Assembly: GCA_019634955.1 (NCBI GenBank)
Contig: JAHCAK010000030.1
Span: 1-52,027 of the forward strand
Direction: 5' to 3'
DNA length: 52,027 nt
Source: Burkholderiales bacterium
GTDB taxonomy: Bacteria > Pseudomonadota > Gammaproteobacteria > Burkholderiales > Usitatibacteraceae
Position numbers and translations under genes: made by a program
Notes under the pieces: model-generated
Told to the model about the DNA's origin: nothing
The model's input: the letters and a program-made list of their open reading frames with translations, nothing else
The model's database searches: none
In this document: piece after piece, positions 43,085-52,027 of the stretch
How the letters are laid out: each line of letters begins with the position of its first letter
Position numbering within the stretch: the first letter of the stretch is position 1

Positions 43085-43839
43085 CGCTCGCCGACGCGAG
43101 GGCCTGCCGCATCCTGGTCGCCGACGACGAGGCGCCGGCGCGCGCGCGCCTGCGCGACCTGCTGGACGACTGCCGCGCGGAGCTCCCGCTCGTCATCGTG
43201 GACGAGGCGAGGAACGGCCGCGAGGTGCTCGAGATCGTCGCGCGGGAGAAGGTCGACGTGGTGCTCCTCGACATCCGCATGCCGCAGATGGACGGCATGG
43301 AGGCCGCCCGCCACCTGGCCGCCATGGAGCGCCCGCCGGGCATCGTGTTCACCACCGCCTTCGACGCCTACGCGATCAAGGCCTTCGAGGTGAACGCGAT
43401 CGACTACCTCCTCAAGCCCATCCGCGCCGCCCGCCTGCTGGCGGCGCTGCGCAAGGCCACGGCCGCCGCGCCCAGCCGGGAGGCGCTGGCCGCCGCCGCC
43501 ACGCAGCCGCGGCGCCACCTGAGCGTGCACGAGCGCGGGCGCATCCACCTCGTGCCGGTCGCCGACATCCTCTACCTGCGCGCCGAGCAGAAGTACGTGA
43601 CCGTCCGCACCCTCGAGCGCGAGCACCTCGTGGAGGAGTCCCTCACCCGGCTCGAGGAGGAGTTCGGCGAGGCCTTCCTGCGCGTGCACCGCAACTGCCT
43701 CGTCGCGCGCGCGGCCATCGAGGGCTTCGAGCGGGCCGAACACGAGGGCGAGGCGGGGTGGGCCGTGGTCGTGCGCGGCACCGGCGAACGGCTCGCGGTG
43801 AGCCGGCGACAGCAGCACATCGTCAGGGAGTTCCGGTAG
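43081..43839 (+). CDS. algR: LytTR-family response regulator (AlgR-like)
   Basis: A 252-residue regulator: receiver domain (1-125) with D15-D16 and phospho-acceptor D64 in [13 protein letters not shown], and a LytTR DNA-binding domain (about 145-250) with [10 protein letters not shown]. In Pseudomonas AlgZ/AlgR control type IV pili, alginate and other virulence traits; targets here are unknown. The ATG overlaps the kinase stop. In Pseudomonas hemC follows algR; here a LysR gene on the other strand follows instead. Confidence 0.92.
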   Translation: MTLADARACRILVADDEAPARARLRDLLDDCRAELPLVIVDEARNGREVLEIVAREKVDVVLLDIRMPQMDGMEAARHLAAMERPPGIVFTTAFDAYAIKAFEVNAIDYLLKPIRAARLLAALRKATAAAPSREALAAAATQPRRHLSVHERGRIHLVPVADILYLRAEQKYVTVRTLEREHLVEESLTRLEEEFGEAFLRVHRNCLVARAAIEGFERAEHEGEAGWAVVVRGTGERLAVSRRQQHIVREFR

Positions 43840-43962
43840 CGGGATGCGCCGGGCGGCCTGCTTCGACTGCAGGCGAGGGCGAATCGGCGACGCGTCGGCC
43901 GCGACCGCCTGCGGCTTGCCGGCGATCCCCTGAACGGGCCCCTTGCCGGGTGCCTTGGCGGC

Positions 43963-44865
43963 CTACTCCCAGTACGGCGGGTCGCCGAAGGCCCGCTTGA
44001 GGTGGTCGATGAAGAAGCGCACCTTGGCGGGAAGCAGGCGGCGCTCGGGGAAGACGGCGTAGACGTTGTTGCCCGGCACGGCGAACTCGTCCAGCACGGA
44101 GACGAGCCGGCCCTTCTTCACCTCCTCGCTCACCTCCCAGGCGCTGCGCAGCGCGAGCCCCTCGCCGGCCAGCGCCCAGCGCGTGAGCACCTCCCCGTCG
44201 TTGCACTGGAGGTTGCCCGACACCTTCACGGTGACGGGCTTGCCGCGGTCGTGGAAGGACCAGGCGTCGGCCACGCCGTCTTCGGTGCTCGTGACGAGGC
44301 AGTTGTGGCGCGCGAGATCGGCGAGCGCCTTCGGGCGGCCGGCGCGCTTCAGGTACGCGGGCGAGCCGCAGACGACGCGGTGGTTGCGCGCGAGCTTCAC
44401 GGCCACCAGGTCGGCGCTCTTCAGGTCGGCGATGCGGATGGCCAGGTCGAAGCGCTCGTTCTTGAGGTCGACGAGGCGCTCGGAGAGGTGCAGCTGGACG
44501 GCGAGGTTCGGGTGCGCGGCGAGGAAGGCCGGCAGGTGCGGCGCGATGTGCTTTCGCCCGAACGCGGTCGGCGCGGTGACGATGAGCCGGCCGGCGGCGC
44601 TCTTCGCGCCGGCGGTGAGCGCGTCCTCGGCGGAGCGCAGCTCTTCGAGGACCCGGTGGCAATCCTCGTAAAATGTGGCACCCTCCGGGGTGAGGGTGAC
44701 CTTCCGCGTGGAGCGCTTGAACAGCTTCACGCCGAGGCGCTCCTCGAGCTGGTCGATCCGCCGGCCCACCATCGCCGGCGTGATGCCTTCCTCGCGGGCA
44801 GCGGCCGACAGGCTGCCGCGCTGCGCGACATCCACGAAGGTGGTCAGCTCCTTGAACTTGTCCAT
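43963..44865 (-). CDS. LysR-family regulator divergent from aceB
   Basis: A 300-residue regulator with an N-terminal helix-turn-helix ([20 protein letters not shown]) and a LysR effector domain. The [11 protein letters not shown]-x-R-L-G-V-K-L-F block puts it in the common CrgA-like LysR group. It is divergent from malate synthase across 137 bases, so it may control glyoxylate-shunt expression, though this is only inferred from position. A minus-strand TATACT (44882-44877) sits just upstream of the start. Confidence 0.9.
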   Translation of the reverse strand: MDKFKELTTFVDVAQRGSLSAAAREEGITPAMVGRRIDQLEERLGVKLFKRSTRKVTLTPEGATFYEDCHRVLEELRSAEDALTAGAKSAAGRLIVTAPTAFGRKHIAPHLPAFLAAHPNLAVQLHLSERLVDLKNERFDLAIRIADLKSADLVAVKLARNHRVVCGSPAYLKRAGRPKALADLARHNCLVTSTEDGVADAWSFHDRGKPVTVKVSGNLQCNDGEVLTRWALAGEGLALRSAWEVSEEVKKGRLVSVLDEFAVPGNNVYAVFPERRLLPAKVRFFIDHLKRAFGDPPYWE

Positions 44866-45002
44866 TGCCGACTCGAAGTATAAGACGTTTTCCGAAAGTT
44901 GGCGATTACGATATCACAAGTCACATAATAGACTTTCAGTTTGGCCCGATCCCCGAGGCGCCGGCATGGCCCGTGCGCCCCCCCGTTCCCGAAAGGCAGA
45001 CC
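44866..45002. promoter_or_regulatory. Divergent LysR-aceB control region
   Basis: The first ~75 bases (44866-44940) are markedly AT-rich for this genome and include GATATC (44910-44915), a CATAATAG patch (44924-44931) that could be the aceB -10, and the minus-strand TATACT for the LysR gene. A LysR T-N11-A box can be drawn in several ways, so I do not fix one. GAAAGG (44991-44996) is the aceB ribosome-binding site. Confidence 0.45.
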
Positions 45003-46604
45003 ATGGATACCAAGATCATCCTTCCCGCCGGCATGGCAATCACCGGCGCCCTCAAGCCCGAATACGGCCGCGTCCTCACGCCCGAGGCCCTCGCCTTCGC
45101 GGCCAAGCTGCTGCGGCAGTTCGGCCCCCGCCGGCTGGAGCTCCTCGCCGCGCGCGCCGAGCGCCAGAAGGCATTCGACGCCGGGAAGATGCCGGATTTC
45201 CTCCCGGAGACCCGCAGCGTCCGCGAGTCCGACTGGAAGGTCGCCGACCAGCCGAAGGACATCCTCGACCGCCGCGTGGAGATCACCGGCCCCACGGACC
45301 GCAAGATGGTGATCAATGCCCTCAACTCGGGCGCCTCCACGTTCATGGCCGACTTCGAGGACGCCAACTGCCCCACCTGGGAGAACATGGTCGAGGGGCA
45401 GGCGAACCTCATGGACGCCGTTCGCCGCACCATCGCCTTCGAGCAGGCCGGCAAGGGCTACAGGCTGAACGAGCGGACCGCCGTCCTCTTCCCGCGGCCG
45501 CGCGGCTGGCACCTCGACGAGAAGCACGTGACGCTCGACGGCAAGCCCGTCTCCGGCGGCATCCTCGACTTCGCCCTGTACTTCTTCCACAACGCGAAGG
45601 AACTGCTCGCGCGCGGCTCCGGCCCGTACTTCTACCTGCCGAAGATGGAGTCGCACCTTGAGGCGCGGCTCTGGAATGACATCTTCACGGTGGCGCAGAA
45701 GGAGCTGGGCGTGCCGCACGGCTCCGTCAAGGCGACCGTCCTCATCGAGACGATCGTCGCCGCCTTCGAGATGGACGAGATCCTCTGGGAGCTGCGCGAC
45801 CACTCCGCGGGGCTCAACATCGGCCGCTGGGACTACATCTTCTCCTGCATCAAGAAGTTCCGCTCCCACCCCGACTTCTGCCTCGCCGACCGCGCGCAGG
45901 TCACGATGACCGCGCCCTTCATGCGCGCCTACGCGCTGCTGCTGGTGAAGACCTGCCACCGCCGCAACGCCCCGGCCATGGGCGGCATGGCTGCGCAGAT
46001 CCCGATCAAGAACGACCCGGCGGCCAACGAGGCTGCCATGGAGAAGGTGCGCGCCGACAAGCTGCGCGAGGTGACCGACGGGTGCGACGGCACCTGGGTC
46101 GCGCACCCCGGCCTCGTGCCCATCGCCAAGGCCGTCTTCGACCAGCACATGCCGCAGGCGAACCAGTACGGCAAGCAGCTGCCGGAGGTGAGCGTGACCG
46201 CGGCGCAGCTCCTCGACTTCAGGCCCGAGGCGCCCATCACCGAGGCGGGGCTGCGCAACAACGTGCAGGTGGGGATCCAGTACATCGGCTCGTGGCTGGG
46301 CGGCAACGGCTGCGTGCCGATCTTCAACCTCATGGAGGACGCCGCCACGGCCGAGATCTCGCGCTCGCAGGTCTGGCAGTGGATCCGCTCTCCGAAAGGG
46401 GTGCTGGCCGACGGCCGCAAGGTGACCAAGGCGCTCTTCCACGAGATCCTCGCCGACGAGCTGAAGAAGACGCCCTCGATCGTGGGCGCCGAGGCGTTCG
46501 CCGCGGGCAGGTACGCCGAGGGCGCGAAGCTCTTCGAGGAGATCACGGCCTCGGACGACTACGTCGAGTTCCTGACGCTGCCGGCCTACAAGGCGCTGGC
46601 GTAG
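45003..46604 (+). CDS. aceB: Malate synthase A
   Basis: A 533-residue enzyme, the same length as E. coli AceB, that condenses glyoxylate with acetyl-CoA to malate. Visible blocks are [47 protein letters not shown] and M-G-G-M-A-A-Q-I-P. Isocitrate lyase is not in the window. The ATG at 45003 has a GAAAGG ribosome-binding site; the open frame extends upstream without family match. LysR control is likely from the divergent neighbour. Confidence 0.96.
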   Translation: MDTKIILPAGMAITGALKPEYGRVLTPEALAFAAKLLRQFGPRRLELLAARAERQKAFDAGKMPDFLPETRSVRESDWKVADQPKDILDRRVEITGPTDRKMVINALNSGASTFMADFEDANCPTWENMVEGQANLMDAVRRTIAFEQAGKGYRLNERTAVLFPRPRGWHLDEKHVTLDGKPVSGGILDFALYFFHNAKELLARGSGPYFYLPKMESHLEARLWNDIFTVAQKELGVPHGSVKATVLIETIVAAFEMDEILWELRDHSAGLNIGRWDYIFSCIKKFRSHPDFCLADRAQVTMTAPFMRAYALLLVKTCHRRNAPAMGGMAAQIPIKNDPAANEAAMEKVRADKLREVTDGCDGTWVAHPGLVPIAKAVFDQHMPQANQYGKQLPEVSVTAAQLLDFRPEAPITEAGLRNNVQVGIQYIGSWLGGNGCVPIFNLMEDAATAEISRSQVWQWIRSPKGVLADGRKVTKALFHEILADELKKTPSIVGAEAFAAGRYAEGAKLFEEITASDDYVEFLTLPAYKALA

Positions 46605-46708
46605 GGCCGCGGCGCGGAATATCCTGCCCGTTGCGCGCGGCATCGTCCGCAGCGGGCGCGCCGCGAGGCGCGCACGATCGGTTCATCCCTCTTGGGAAGG
46701 AGGCGCAG

Positions 46709-46918
46709 ATGAAACCGGGAGACGTGGCGGAGTTCTTCTTCGTGGGCGCGGGTTCCATGCCCGGCCTTCTCGTGTGGCTGGGCGACCCGGGGCTCGCGGT
46801 CCTCGTCCTCGTGGCGCTCCTCTTCGCCGCGTGCCTCGCGGCCCTGGCCGATCCCGAGGCGCCCTTCCGCCGCATGAAGCCGCCCGGGCGGGAAGGCGGC
46901 CCGGGCCCGCGCGCCTAG
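46709..46918 (+). CDS. Small predicted membrane protein
   Basis: A 69-residue protein with one or two hydrophobic stretches (about residues 10-22 and 27-47) and a positively charged proline-rich tail. A near-ideal ribosome-binding site, GGAAGGAGG, sits 5 bases before the ATG, which is the main support for the gene. I recognise no family. It is 104 bases after aceB, and its TAG shares a CTAG with the gene on the opposite strand. Confidence 0.6.
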   Translation: MKPGDVAEFFFVGAGSMPGLLVWLGDPGLAVLVLVALLFAACLAALADPEAPFRRMKPPGREGGPGPRA

Positions 46919-47337
46919 TCGGGCATCCGCCACACGGCGCCGCACTGGCGGCAGCGCACGCGCAGCCACGGGTACGGGAGCGGCGTGTCCGGCGGGTCGA
47001 AGAAGGGGCCCACCGCGGCATGGCCTGAGGCGAGGATCTCGAAGCGCGCGTAGGTCCGGCACGCCGGGCAGCTCGAGTGCGCGCCGTAGGCCTCGGCGCG
47101 CTCCAGCACCGCGTGGTAGCGCCGCCACGAGTAGAGGCCCAGGGCGATCGCGCCCACCACGAGGGCCACGAGCGCGGCCGACTTCAGGTCCAGCCGCAGC
47201 CGGCCCAGCTCCTCGAGGCAGGACGCCACGACGATTCCCGACAGGAAGCAGGTCGTGAAGGAGAGGTGGCTGTCGATGAGCTGCCGCTCGTACCACTTGC
47301 GGAAGCCCATGCGCCGGATGCGCGAGGCGATGTCCAT
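46915..47337 (-). CDS. Conserved membrane protein with C-terminal zinc-ribbon-like cysteines
   Basis: A 140-residue protein. Residues 24-42 and 53-70 are likely membrane helices, followed by C90-P-A-C93 and C129-R-Q-C132, two C-x2-C knuckles that could bind zinc on the cytosolic side. The N-terminus R-K-W-Y-E-R-Q-L-I-x-S-H-L resembles small uncharacterised betaproteobacterial membrane proteins. Function unknown. The ATG at 47337 is the first good start; the open frame above it has no family match. Confidence 0.6.
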   Translation of the reverse strand: MDIASRIRRMGFRKWYERQLIDSHLSFTTCFLSGIVVASCLEELGRLRLDLKSAALVALVVGAIALGLYSWRRYHAVLERAEAYGAHSSCPACRTYARFEILASGHAAVGPFFDPPDTPLPYPWLRVRCRQCGAVWRMPD

Positions 47338-47392
47338 GCCCCGCCGATGATCCGCGCCGCCACCGGGGGGCGCAAGGCCCCGGGCCTCACCC

Positions 47393-47815
47393 CTAGGGCT
47401 TTGCGGGCGGGCGGGCCTGGCCGGGCTTCGCCGGGAAGCCCCACGGGGGATTCCACGGCACGTCCTCCGCGGGCCGCAGTTCCTGTTCCAGCATCCGGCG
47501 CCGGTGTTCCTCGCGGGCCCGCGCCTCGCGCTCGCGCCAGCGCGCGGCCTCGCGCTCGCGGGCATCCCGCGCGAACCCGCCCGCCAGCTCGTTGCCGCGA
47601 AACGCCTCGCGCTCCAGCTGGCGGCGAGCTTCGACCGCATCGCGCTCAACGCTGCCGCCATCGAGGCGCTTCTGCGCGCGCTCGCCGACGCAGGGCGTCT
47701 CCTGGTAGGTGACGCGGCCGTCGGCGGCGGTGCACTTGTAGAGGGACTGCGCGGCCGCGCCGGCGGGGGCGAGCGCGAGCAGCGCGGGCAGGAGGAGGGC
47801 GGGCGCGCGCTTCAC
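47393..47815 (-). CDS. Secreted DUF4124 protein downstream of lipA
   Basis: A 140-residue protein with a signal peptide (about 1-22) and a DUF4124 start [18 protein letters not shown] with two cysteines that may form a disulfide. The rest is highly charged and helical ([10 protein letters not shown] runs), then a proline-rich tail. The GTG start overlaps the lipA stop (GTGA), so its translation is coupled to lipoyl synthase. Function is unknown; it is the third DUF4124 protein in the window. Confidence 0.75.
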   Translation of the reverse strand: MKRAPALLLPALLALAPAGAAAQSLYKCTAADGRVTYQETPCVGERAQKRLDGGSVERDAVEARRQLEREAFRGNELAGGFARDAREREAARWREREARAREEHRRRMLEQELRPAEDVPWNPPWGFPAKPGQARPPAKP

Positions 47816-48765
47816 ACGACCCCCGAATCCATCGCCTGCCGGTCGGCGTGGTAGCTCGAGCGCACCATCGGCCCGCAGGCGGCGTTGGCGAAGCCCATGC
47901 GCGCGGCCTCCGCCTCGAACATCCGGAACTCGTCCGGGTGCACGTAGCGCGCCACCGGGAGGTGGCTCCTCGAGGGCTGCAGGTACTGCCCGATGGTGAG
48001 CATGTCCACGCCGTGCGCGCGCAGGTCCGCCATCACCGCGAGGATCTCGTCGTTCGTCTCGCCCAGCCCCACCATGAGCCCCGACTTCGTGGGCGTCGCG
48101 GGGTGCGCGGCCTTGAAGTCCCGGAGCAGCCGCAGGGAGTGCGCGTAGTCCGAGCCGGGCCGCGCCTGCGCGTAGAGGCGCGGCACCGTCTCGAGGTTGT
48201 GGTTCATCACGTCGGGCGGGGCCGCCGATAGGATCGCGAGCGCGCGCTCCAGCCGGCCGCGGAAATCCGGCGTGAGGATCTCGATCCGCGTGGCGGGGGA
48301 GAGGCTGCGCACGGCGCGGATGCAGTCCACGAAGTGCTGCGCGCCGCCGTCGCGGAGGTCGTCGCGGTCCACGCTCGTCACCACGACGTAGCGAAGCCCC
48401 ATCGCGGCGATGGTCTCGCCGAGGTGGCGGGGCTCGTCCGGGTCCAGGGGCTGCGGGCGCCCGTGGGCCACGTCGCAGAAGGGGCAGCGGCGCGTGCACA
48501 GGTCGCCCATGATCATGAAGGTCGCCGTGCCGTGGCCGAAGCACTCGCCGATGTTGGGGCAGGAGGCCTCCTCGCAGACGGTGTTGAGCTTCGCGTCGCG
48601 CAGGATCCGCTTGATCTCGTGGAAGCGCTCCCCGCCGCCGGCGCGGGCGCGGATCCACTCCGGCTTGCGCAGGGGCTCCGCGGGGACGACCTTGATGGGG
48701 ATCCGCGAGGTCTTGCCGGCGCGCTTGGCGTCGAGCTTGGCTTCGGGCGTGGGGGTGTCGGGCAT
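47812..48765 (-). CDS. lipA: Lipoyl synthase
   Basis: A 317-residue radical SAM enzyme that inserts two sulfurs into octanoyl groups on lipoyl domains. The auxiliary cluster cysteines C64-x4-C69-x5-C75 and the radical-SAM motif C90-x3-C94-x2-C97 are both complete, and R-S-S-Y-H-A near the C-terminus carries the conserved serine ligand. I chose ATG 48765, where the family match begins; the open frame upstream is arginine-rich and overlaps lipB. It follows lipB on the same strand by 7 bases. Confidence 0.96.
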   Translation of the reverse strand: MPDTPTPEAKLDAKRAGKTSRIPIKVVPAEPLRKPEWIRARAGGGERFHEIKRILRDAKLNTVCEEASCPNIGECFGHGTATFMIMGDLCTRRCPFCDVAHGRPQPLDPDEPRHLGETIAAMGLRYVVVTSVDRDDLRDGGAQHFVDCIRAVRSLSPATRIEILTPDFRGRLERALAILSAAPPDVMNHNLETVPRLYAQARPGSDYAHSLRLLRDFKAAHPATPTKSGLMVGLGETNDEILAVMADLRAHGVDMLTIGQYLQPSRSHLPVARYVHPDEFRMFEAEAARMGFANAACGPMVRSSYHADRQAMDSGVV

Positions 48766-48772
48766 GGAAGTC

Positions 48773-49408
48773 TCAGGCCGCCTCGAGGGCCGCGAGGAGC
48801 GTCTGCCGCCAGCGGTCCTGCACGGCGCCCATCTTATCACGCACCCCCAGGTCGGCCAGCCGCGTGGCCGCGAGCCCGGGGTAGCCGCAGGGGTTGATGC
48901 GCGCGAAACCGGCGAGGTCGGCGTCCACGTTGAGGGCGATGCCGTGGTAGGTGCAGCCGCGCGACACGCGCAGGCCCACGGCGGCGATCTTGGCCCCGCC
49001 CACGTAGACGCCGGGCATGCCGGCGCGGCGCTCGCCCGCGATGCCGTAGCCGGCGAGCAGGTCGAGCACGGACTGCTCGAGGCGGCGCACCAGCTCCTTC
49101 ACGCCCAGGCCCGCGCGCCGCAGGTCCACCAGCACGTAGGCGACGAGCTGCCCCGGCCCGTGCCAGGTCACCTGCCCGCCGCGGTCGATGCGGACCACGG
49201 GAAGCTCCCCCGCGTCCAGCACGTGCTCCGGCTTCGCCGCGAGTCCCAGCGTGAGGACGGGCGGGTGCTCGACGAACCAAAGCTCGTCGGGCGTGCCCCC
49301 GCTGCGCTCGCGCGTGAAGGCCTGCATGGCGCGCCACACGGGCTCGTAATCGGCGCGCCCGAGCGAGCGCACGGCGATGCGTGCCGCGGCCGTGGCGACG
49401 GCGGGCAA
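48773..49408 (-). CDS. lipB: Octanoyltransferase
   Basis: A 211-residue LipB that moves octanoyl from acyl carrier protein to lipoyl domains, the step before LipA. Catalytic K140 lies in [10 protein letters not shown] and C174 in I-N-P-C-G-Y-P-G, 34 residues apart as in other LipB proteins. [13 protein letters not shown] is the substrate-binding motif. It sits between ybeD and lipA in the classic order. Confidence 0.96.
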   Translation of the reverse strand: MPAVATAAARIAVRSLGRADYEPVWRAMQAFTRERSGGTPDELWFVEHPPVLTLGLAAKPEHVLDAGELPVVRIDRGGQVTWHGPGQLVAYVLVDLRRAGLGVKELVRRLEQSVLDLLAGYGIAGERRAGMPGVYVGGAKIAAVGLRVSRGCTYHGIALNVDADLAGFARINPCGYPGLAATRLADLGVRDKMGAVQDRWRQTLLAALEAA

Positions 49409-49418
49409 GGCGGGGCCC

Positions 49419-49697
49419 TCAGAGCACCATCATCACCATCGGGTGGCCGGAGAGCTCCCGGTACAGGGCATCCAGCTGCTCGCGCGAGCGCGCGTTGATG
49501 GTGACGGTGACGGAAAGGTAGTTGCCGGCCTTCGACGGGCGCATCTCCATCGTGGCGGCGTCGAAGTCGGGCGCGTGGCGCATCACCACCTCGAGCACGG
49601 CCTGGGCATAGCCTTCCTCGCGCCGGCCCATCACCTTGATGGGGAAGGCGGTCGGGAAGGTGAGGAGGGGCTTGGCCTCCGGGCCGTCCTGTCCCAC
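49419..49697 (-). CDS. ybeD: YbeD-like protein (DUF493)
   Basis: A 92-residue protein of the YbeD family, with an ACT-like fold: [14 protein letters not shown] near the start and a closing P-M-V-M-M-V-L. Proposed, from its fold and its place beside lipB, to have a regulatory role in lipoate metabolism. Ten bases upstream of lipB on the same strand. Confidence 0.9.
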   Translation of the reverse strand: MGQDGPEAKPLLTFPTAFPIKVMGRREEGYAQAVLEVVMRHAPDFDAATMEMRPSKAGNYLSVTVTINARSREQLDALYRELSGHPMVMMVL

Positions 49698-49710
49698 GGG
49701 CCGGCGCGCC

Positions 49711-50583
49711 TCAGCCGGCGACCGCGGCGGCGGCCGCGAGCTTCGCCTTGTACTCCTGGAAGAGCGCGTGCATGCGGCGGAAGACGGGGCCCGGCACGCC
49801 CGCGCCCACGGGCTTGCCGTCGAGCGTCGTGACGGCGAGGACCTCCTTCGTGGAGGAGGAGAGCCAGATCTCGTCGGCGGCGCGCACCTCGGCCTCGGGG
49901 ATGGGGCGGATGGCGAAATCGAGCCTGCCCTCGCGCGCGAGCTCGGTGAGGAGCTCGTAGGTGATGCCCAGCAGGATGTGGTTGTCCTGCGGCGCCGCCG
50001 CCACCTTGCCGCCCTTCACGACGAAGACGTTCGAGGCCGCCGCCTCGGTGAGGAAGCCGTCGCGGAAGAGGATCGTCTCGGTGGCGCCCGCGTCGGCCGA
50101 GACCTGCCGTGCCAGCACGTTGCCCAGCAGCGAGGTCGACTTGATGTGGCACTTCTCCCAGCGGAAGTCCTTCGCGGTGACGCAGGCGACCCCCTTCTCC
50201 ACCATCTCCGGCGAGGGCGTGGAAAGCGGCGTGGCCATCATGAACACGGTGGGCGCGAGCCCCTTGGGGATCACGTGGTCGCGCTTCGGCGGCACGCCGC
50301 GCGTCACCTGGATGTAGACCGCCTGGTTGCCGGGGTGGTGCGCGAGGAGCCGGTCCACCTCGTGGATCCAGCCTTCGACGGTGTGCGGGTTGGCGAGCCG
50401 GATCTCGTCCATCGAGCGCTGCAGGCGGCTGAAGTGCTCGCGCGCGCGCAGGAGCCTTCCGCCGTAGGCCGGGATCACCTCGTAGACGCCGTCGCCGAAG
50501 ATGAAGCCGCGGTCGAGGGGCGAGACGCGGATCTCGTCGAGGGGCAGCAGTTCGCCGTTGAAGTGCGCGATGGGGGAGGTCAT
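49711..50583 (-). CDS. dat: D-amino acid aminotransferase
   Basis: A 290-residue fold-IV PLP aminotransferase. K148 in C-H-I-K-S-T-S-L-L-G-N is the PLP lysine, and T-R-G-V-P-P-K-R-D-H-V-I-P resembles the R/H substrate-carboxylate block of D-alanine transaminase; the E-A-A-A-S-N-V-F segment is the cofactor loop. It interconverts D-alanine and D-glutamate with their 2-oxo acids, feeding D-amino acids to peptidoglycan. The gene sits between ybeD and dacC, an order common in betaproteobacteria. Branched-chain activity cannot be excluded. Confidence 0.88.
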   Translation of the reverse strand: MTSPIAHFNGELLPLDEIRVSPLDRGFIFGDGVYEVIPAYGGRLLRAREHFSRLQRSMDEIRLANPHTVEGWIHEVDRLLAHHPGNQAVYIQVTRGVPPKRDHVIPKGLAPTVFMMATPLSTPSPEMVEKGVACVTAKDFRWEKCHIKSTSLLGNVLARQVSADAGATETILFRDGFLTEAAASNVFVVKGGKVAAAPQDNHILLGITYELLTELAREGRLDFAIRPIPEAEVRAADEIWLSSSTKEVLAVTTLDGKPVGAGVPGPVFRRMHALFQEYKAKLAAAAAVAG

Positions 50584-50588
50584 GGCGT

Positions 50589-51713
50589 CTACCTGAAGAG
50601 GAGGCGGATCGTGTCCCATCCGCGCGAGAGGAACCCGGCGGCCGGCACGTCCTCGAGGGCCACGACGGCGATCTCGGCGACGGCGGCGTTGTCGCGGGCG
50701 AGCTTCATTATCCCCGCTTTCTGCCCCCGGGAGTAGGGCGCGACGAAGGGCTGCTCGGTCGCGAGCTGCGCCTTGAGGCCCGCGAAGCGCTCGCGCGGCA
50801 GCGTGAGCCAGACGTCGCGGTCGAAGCCCAGCTTCACCGTGGGGCTCGTGCCCTTGAAGATCTCGGGGGTCGCGACCACCTCGCCCTTGCGGTAGAGGCG
50901 CTGCGTGTCGTAGGCGAGGAAACCGAAGTTGAGGAGCTTCTGGTTCTCCGACATGCGCAGCGCGTCGGTGCGCGCGCCCATCACCACGGAGACGAGACGC
51001 CTGTCGCCGCGCTTCGCGGAGGCCACGAGGCAGTAGCCGGCCGCCTCCGTGAACCCGGTCTTCACGCCGTCGACGGTGGGGTCCAGCCACAGCAGTCGGT
51101 TGCGGTTGGCCTGCGTGATGCCGTTCCAGGCGTATTCCTTCTGCGAGTAGAGCGCGTACTCGGCGGGGAAGTCGCGGATGAGCGCCGCGGCGAGGTGGGC
51201 CATGTCGCGCGCGCTGGCGTGGTGCCCCGGTGCCGGGAGCCCCGTCGCGTTGGCGAAGCTCGTGTTGCGCAGCCCCAGGCGGGCGGCCTCGCGGTTCATG
51301 AGCAGCACGAAGGCCTCCTCGGTGCCGGCCACGGCTTCCGCGAGCGCGATGGTGGCGTCGTTGCCGCTCTGCACGATCATGCCGCGCAGGAGGTCGGCCA
51401 CCGTCACCGGCTTGCCGGGCTCGATGAACATGCGCGAGCCGCCGGCCTTCCACGCCTTTTCCGAGACGCGCACGGTCGCGGCCGGGTCGAGGCGGCGGTC
51501 GCGGATCGCGCCGAAGACGAGCCAGGCCGTCATGAGCTTGGTGAGCGAGGCCGGCTCGAAGCGGTCGTCCTCCGATTGCGCGGCGAGCGCCTGGCCCGAG
51601 AGCGTGTCCATCAGGTACCAGGCGCGCGCGGCCACCGGTGGCGGGGTGACGGCGCCGGCGGCGGCGGGAAGGAGGGCGGCGAGGGCGAGGAGCGTTGCGG
51701 CGAGGCGTTTCAT
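50589..51713 (-). CDS. dacC: D-alanyl-D-alanine carboxypeptidase (PBP5/6 family)
   Basis: A 374-residue penicillin-binding protein with a signal peptide (about 1-21). S56-L-T-K59 is the nucleophile motif, S116-G-N118 the second, K218-T-G220 the third. A C-terminal beta domain and an amphipathic anchor helix (G-W-D-T-I-R-L-L-F-R) follow, so it is tethered to the outer face of the inner membrane. It trims the terminal D-alanine from pentapeptides. Downstream lies the D-amino acid transaminase, 5 bases on. Confidence 0.95.
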   Translation of the reverse strand: MKRLAATLLALAALLPAAAGAVTPPPVAARAWYLMDTLSGQALAAQSEDDRFEPASLTKLMTAWLVFGAIRDRRLDPAATVRVSEKAWKAGGSRMFIEPGKPVTVADLLRGMIVQSGNDATIALAEAVAGTEEAFVLLMNREAARLGLRNTSFANATGLPAPGHHASARDMAHLAAALIRDFPAEYALYSQKEYAWNGITQANRNRLLWLDPTVDGVKTGFTEAAGYCLVASAKRGDRRLVSVVMGARTDALRMSENQKLLNFGFLAYDTQRLYRKGEVVATPEIFKGTSPTVKLGFDRDVWLTLPRERFAGLKAQLATEQPFVAPYSRGQKAGIMKLARDNAAVAEIAVVALEDVPAAGFLSRGWDTIRLLFR

Positions 51714-51729
51714 CGGGCTTCCGGGGGGC

Positions 51730-52027
51730 TCAACGGGTTGCGGGGGCGATGACGGGCGCGAAGCCGAGCGACTCGCTCACCTTGTCGGCGATGGCCCGGG
51801 CTTCGGCGAGCGTCCGGTAGGGCCCGAGGCGCACGCGATGCAGGTGGCCTGCCGGGGCGACCTGCACCGGTTCCAGCAGCCACGGCAGCTCGCGCGCGAC
51901 ACGGTCGCGGAACCCCGCCGCATTCTCGACACTGGAAAACGCGCCGAGTTGCACGAAGAGCCCGCCGGGCTCGGGCGTCACGAGGTCGGAGGCCACTTCC
52001 GCCGGGCGCGGTTGCGGCGGGGGCGCC
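51730..52027 (-). CDS. rlpA: SPOR-domain protein, RlpA-like, C-terminal part (5' end outside window)
   Basis: About 98 residues visible, read from the window edge. A proline-rich linker (A-P-P-P-Q-P-R-P-A-E) precedes a SPOR domain: L-F-V-Q-L-G-A-F-S-S-x-E-N-A and V-R-L-G-P-Y-R-T-L-A-E-A. SPOR domains bind glycan strands lacking stem peptides at the septum. The gene next to dacC in betaproteobacteria is usually rlpA, a septal lytic transglycosylase lipoprotein, but the catalytic domain is outside the window, so the name rests on context. A GTG at 51996 is internal, since the frame continues to the edge. Confidence 0.75.
   Translation of the reverse strand, partial: APPPQPRPAEVASDLVTPEPGGLFVQLGAFSSVENAAGFRDRVARELPWLLEPVQVAPAGHLHRVRLGPYRTLAEARAIADKVSESLGFAPVIAPATR

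Overview
The window is GC-rich (roughly 70% by eye), almost wholly coding and without mobile elements. Its gene content and order point to the chromosome of a betaproteobacterium. Supporting neighbourhoods are a large FAD/Fe-S oxidoreductase followed by a HIT protein; the proteobacterial ATP-grasp type GshA followed by GshB; yqgE-ruvX-pyrR-pyrB with an inactive dihydroorotase homologue; glnA with ntrB-ntrC; lptM-lysA divergent from cyaY; argH divergent from an AlgZ/AlgR pair; and a dacC-dat-ybeD-lipB-lipA run. I cannot name a genus. I find no rRNA, tRNA, CRISPR array, insertion sequence or prophage gene.

Layout. 1-5637 (+): 3' end of a FAD/Fe-S oxidoreductase, a HIT hydrolase, a conserved protein with a possible PilZ-like C-terminus, and two tandem NodB-type polysaccharide deacetylases, the first fused to a GNAT-like domain. 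5634-7870 (-): gshB and gshA. 8019-15479 (+): a DUF486 membrane protein, mpl, a Ycf46-type AAA ATPase, a PhzF-family protein, a YqiA-like esterase, an RNase II-family exonuclease and a TonB-like protein, most overlapping by 1-4 bases. 15448-18752: LysR (-), a secreted protein (+) and a photolyase (-). 18834-28664 (+): yqgE, ruvX, pyrR, pyrB, pyrC', prlC, a DUF4124-glutaredoxin protein, xthA and a GAF-PAS-PAS-GGDEF-EAL protein. 28661-33499 (-): ntrC, ntrB, a DUF4124 protein and glnA, the nitrogen-control block. 33823-37394 (+): aroE, mtgA, mgtE, thpR. 37551-39557 (-): a histone H1-like protein, lysA and lptM. 39591-40616 (+): cyaY and a MarR regulator. 40622-43839: argH (-), then algZ and algR (+). 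43963-46918: LysR (-), aceB (+) and a small membrane protein (+). 46915-52027 (-): a zinc-ribbon membrane protein, a third DUF4124 protein, lipA, lipB, ybeD, dat, dacC and the 3' end of an rlpA-like gene.

How the genes work together. Most are housekeeping: glutathione synthesis, murein recycling and assembly (mpl, mtgA, dacC, dat, rlpA), pyrimidine synthesis, lipoylation, nitrogen assimilation, shikimate, lysine and arginine steps, and the glyoxylate shunt. The regulatory DNA stands out. glnA has a readable sigma-54 promoter with an IHF site and three NtrC-like sites upstream. The MarR gene has a perfect palindrome between its -35 and -10 elements, and an almost identical palindrome lies 1.8 kb away downstream of lysA.

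The best candidates for undescribed biology are the cysteine-cluster MarR regulator with its two matching operators, next to frataxin and a histone-like gene, and the tandem NodB/NodB-GNAT locus behind a PilZ-like protein. A structural curiosity is that four of the eight convergent gene pairs end on one shared palindromic CTAG, each gene using the TAG on its own strand.
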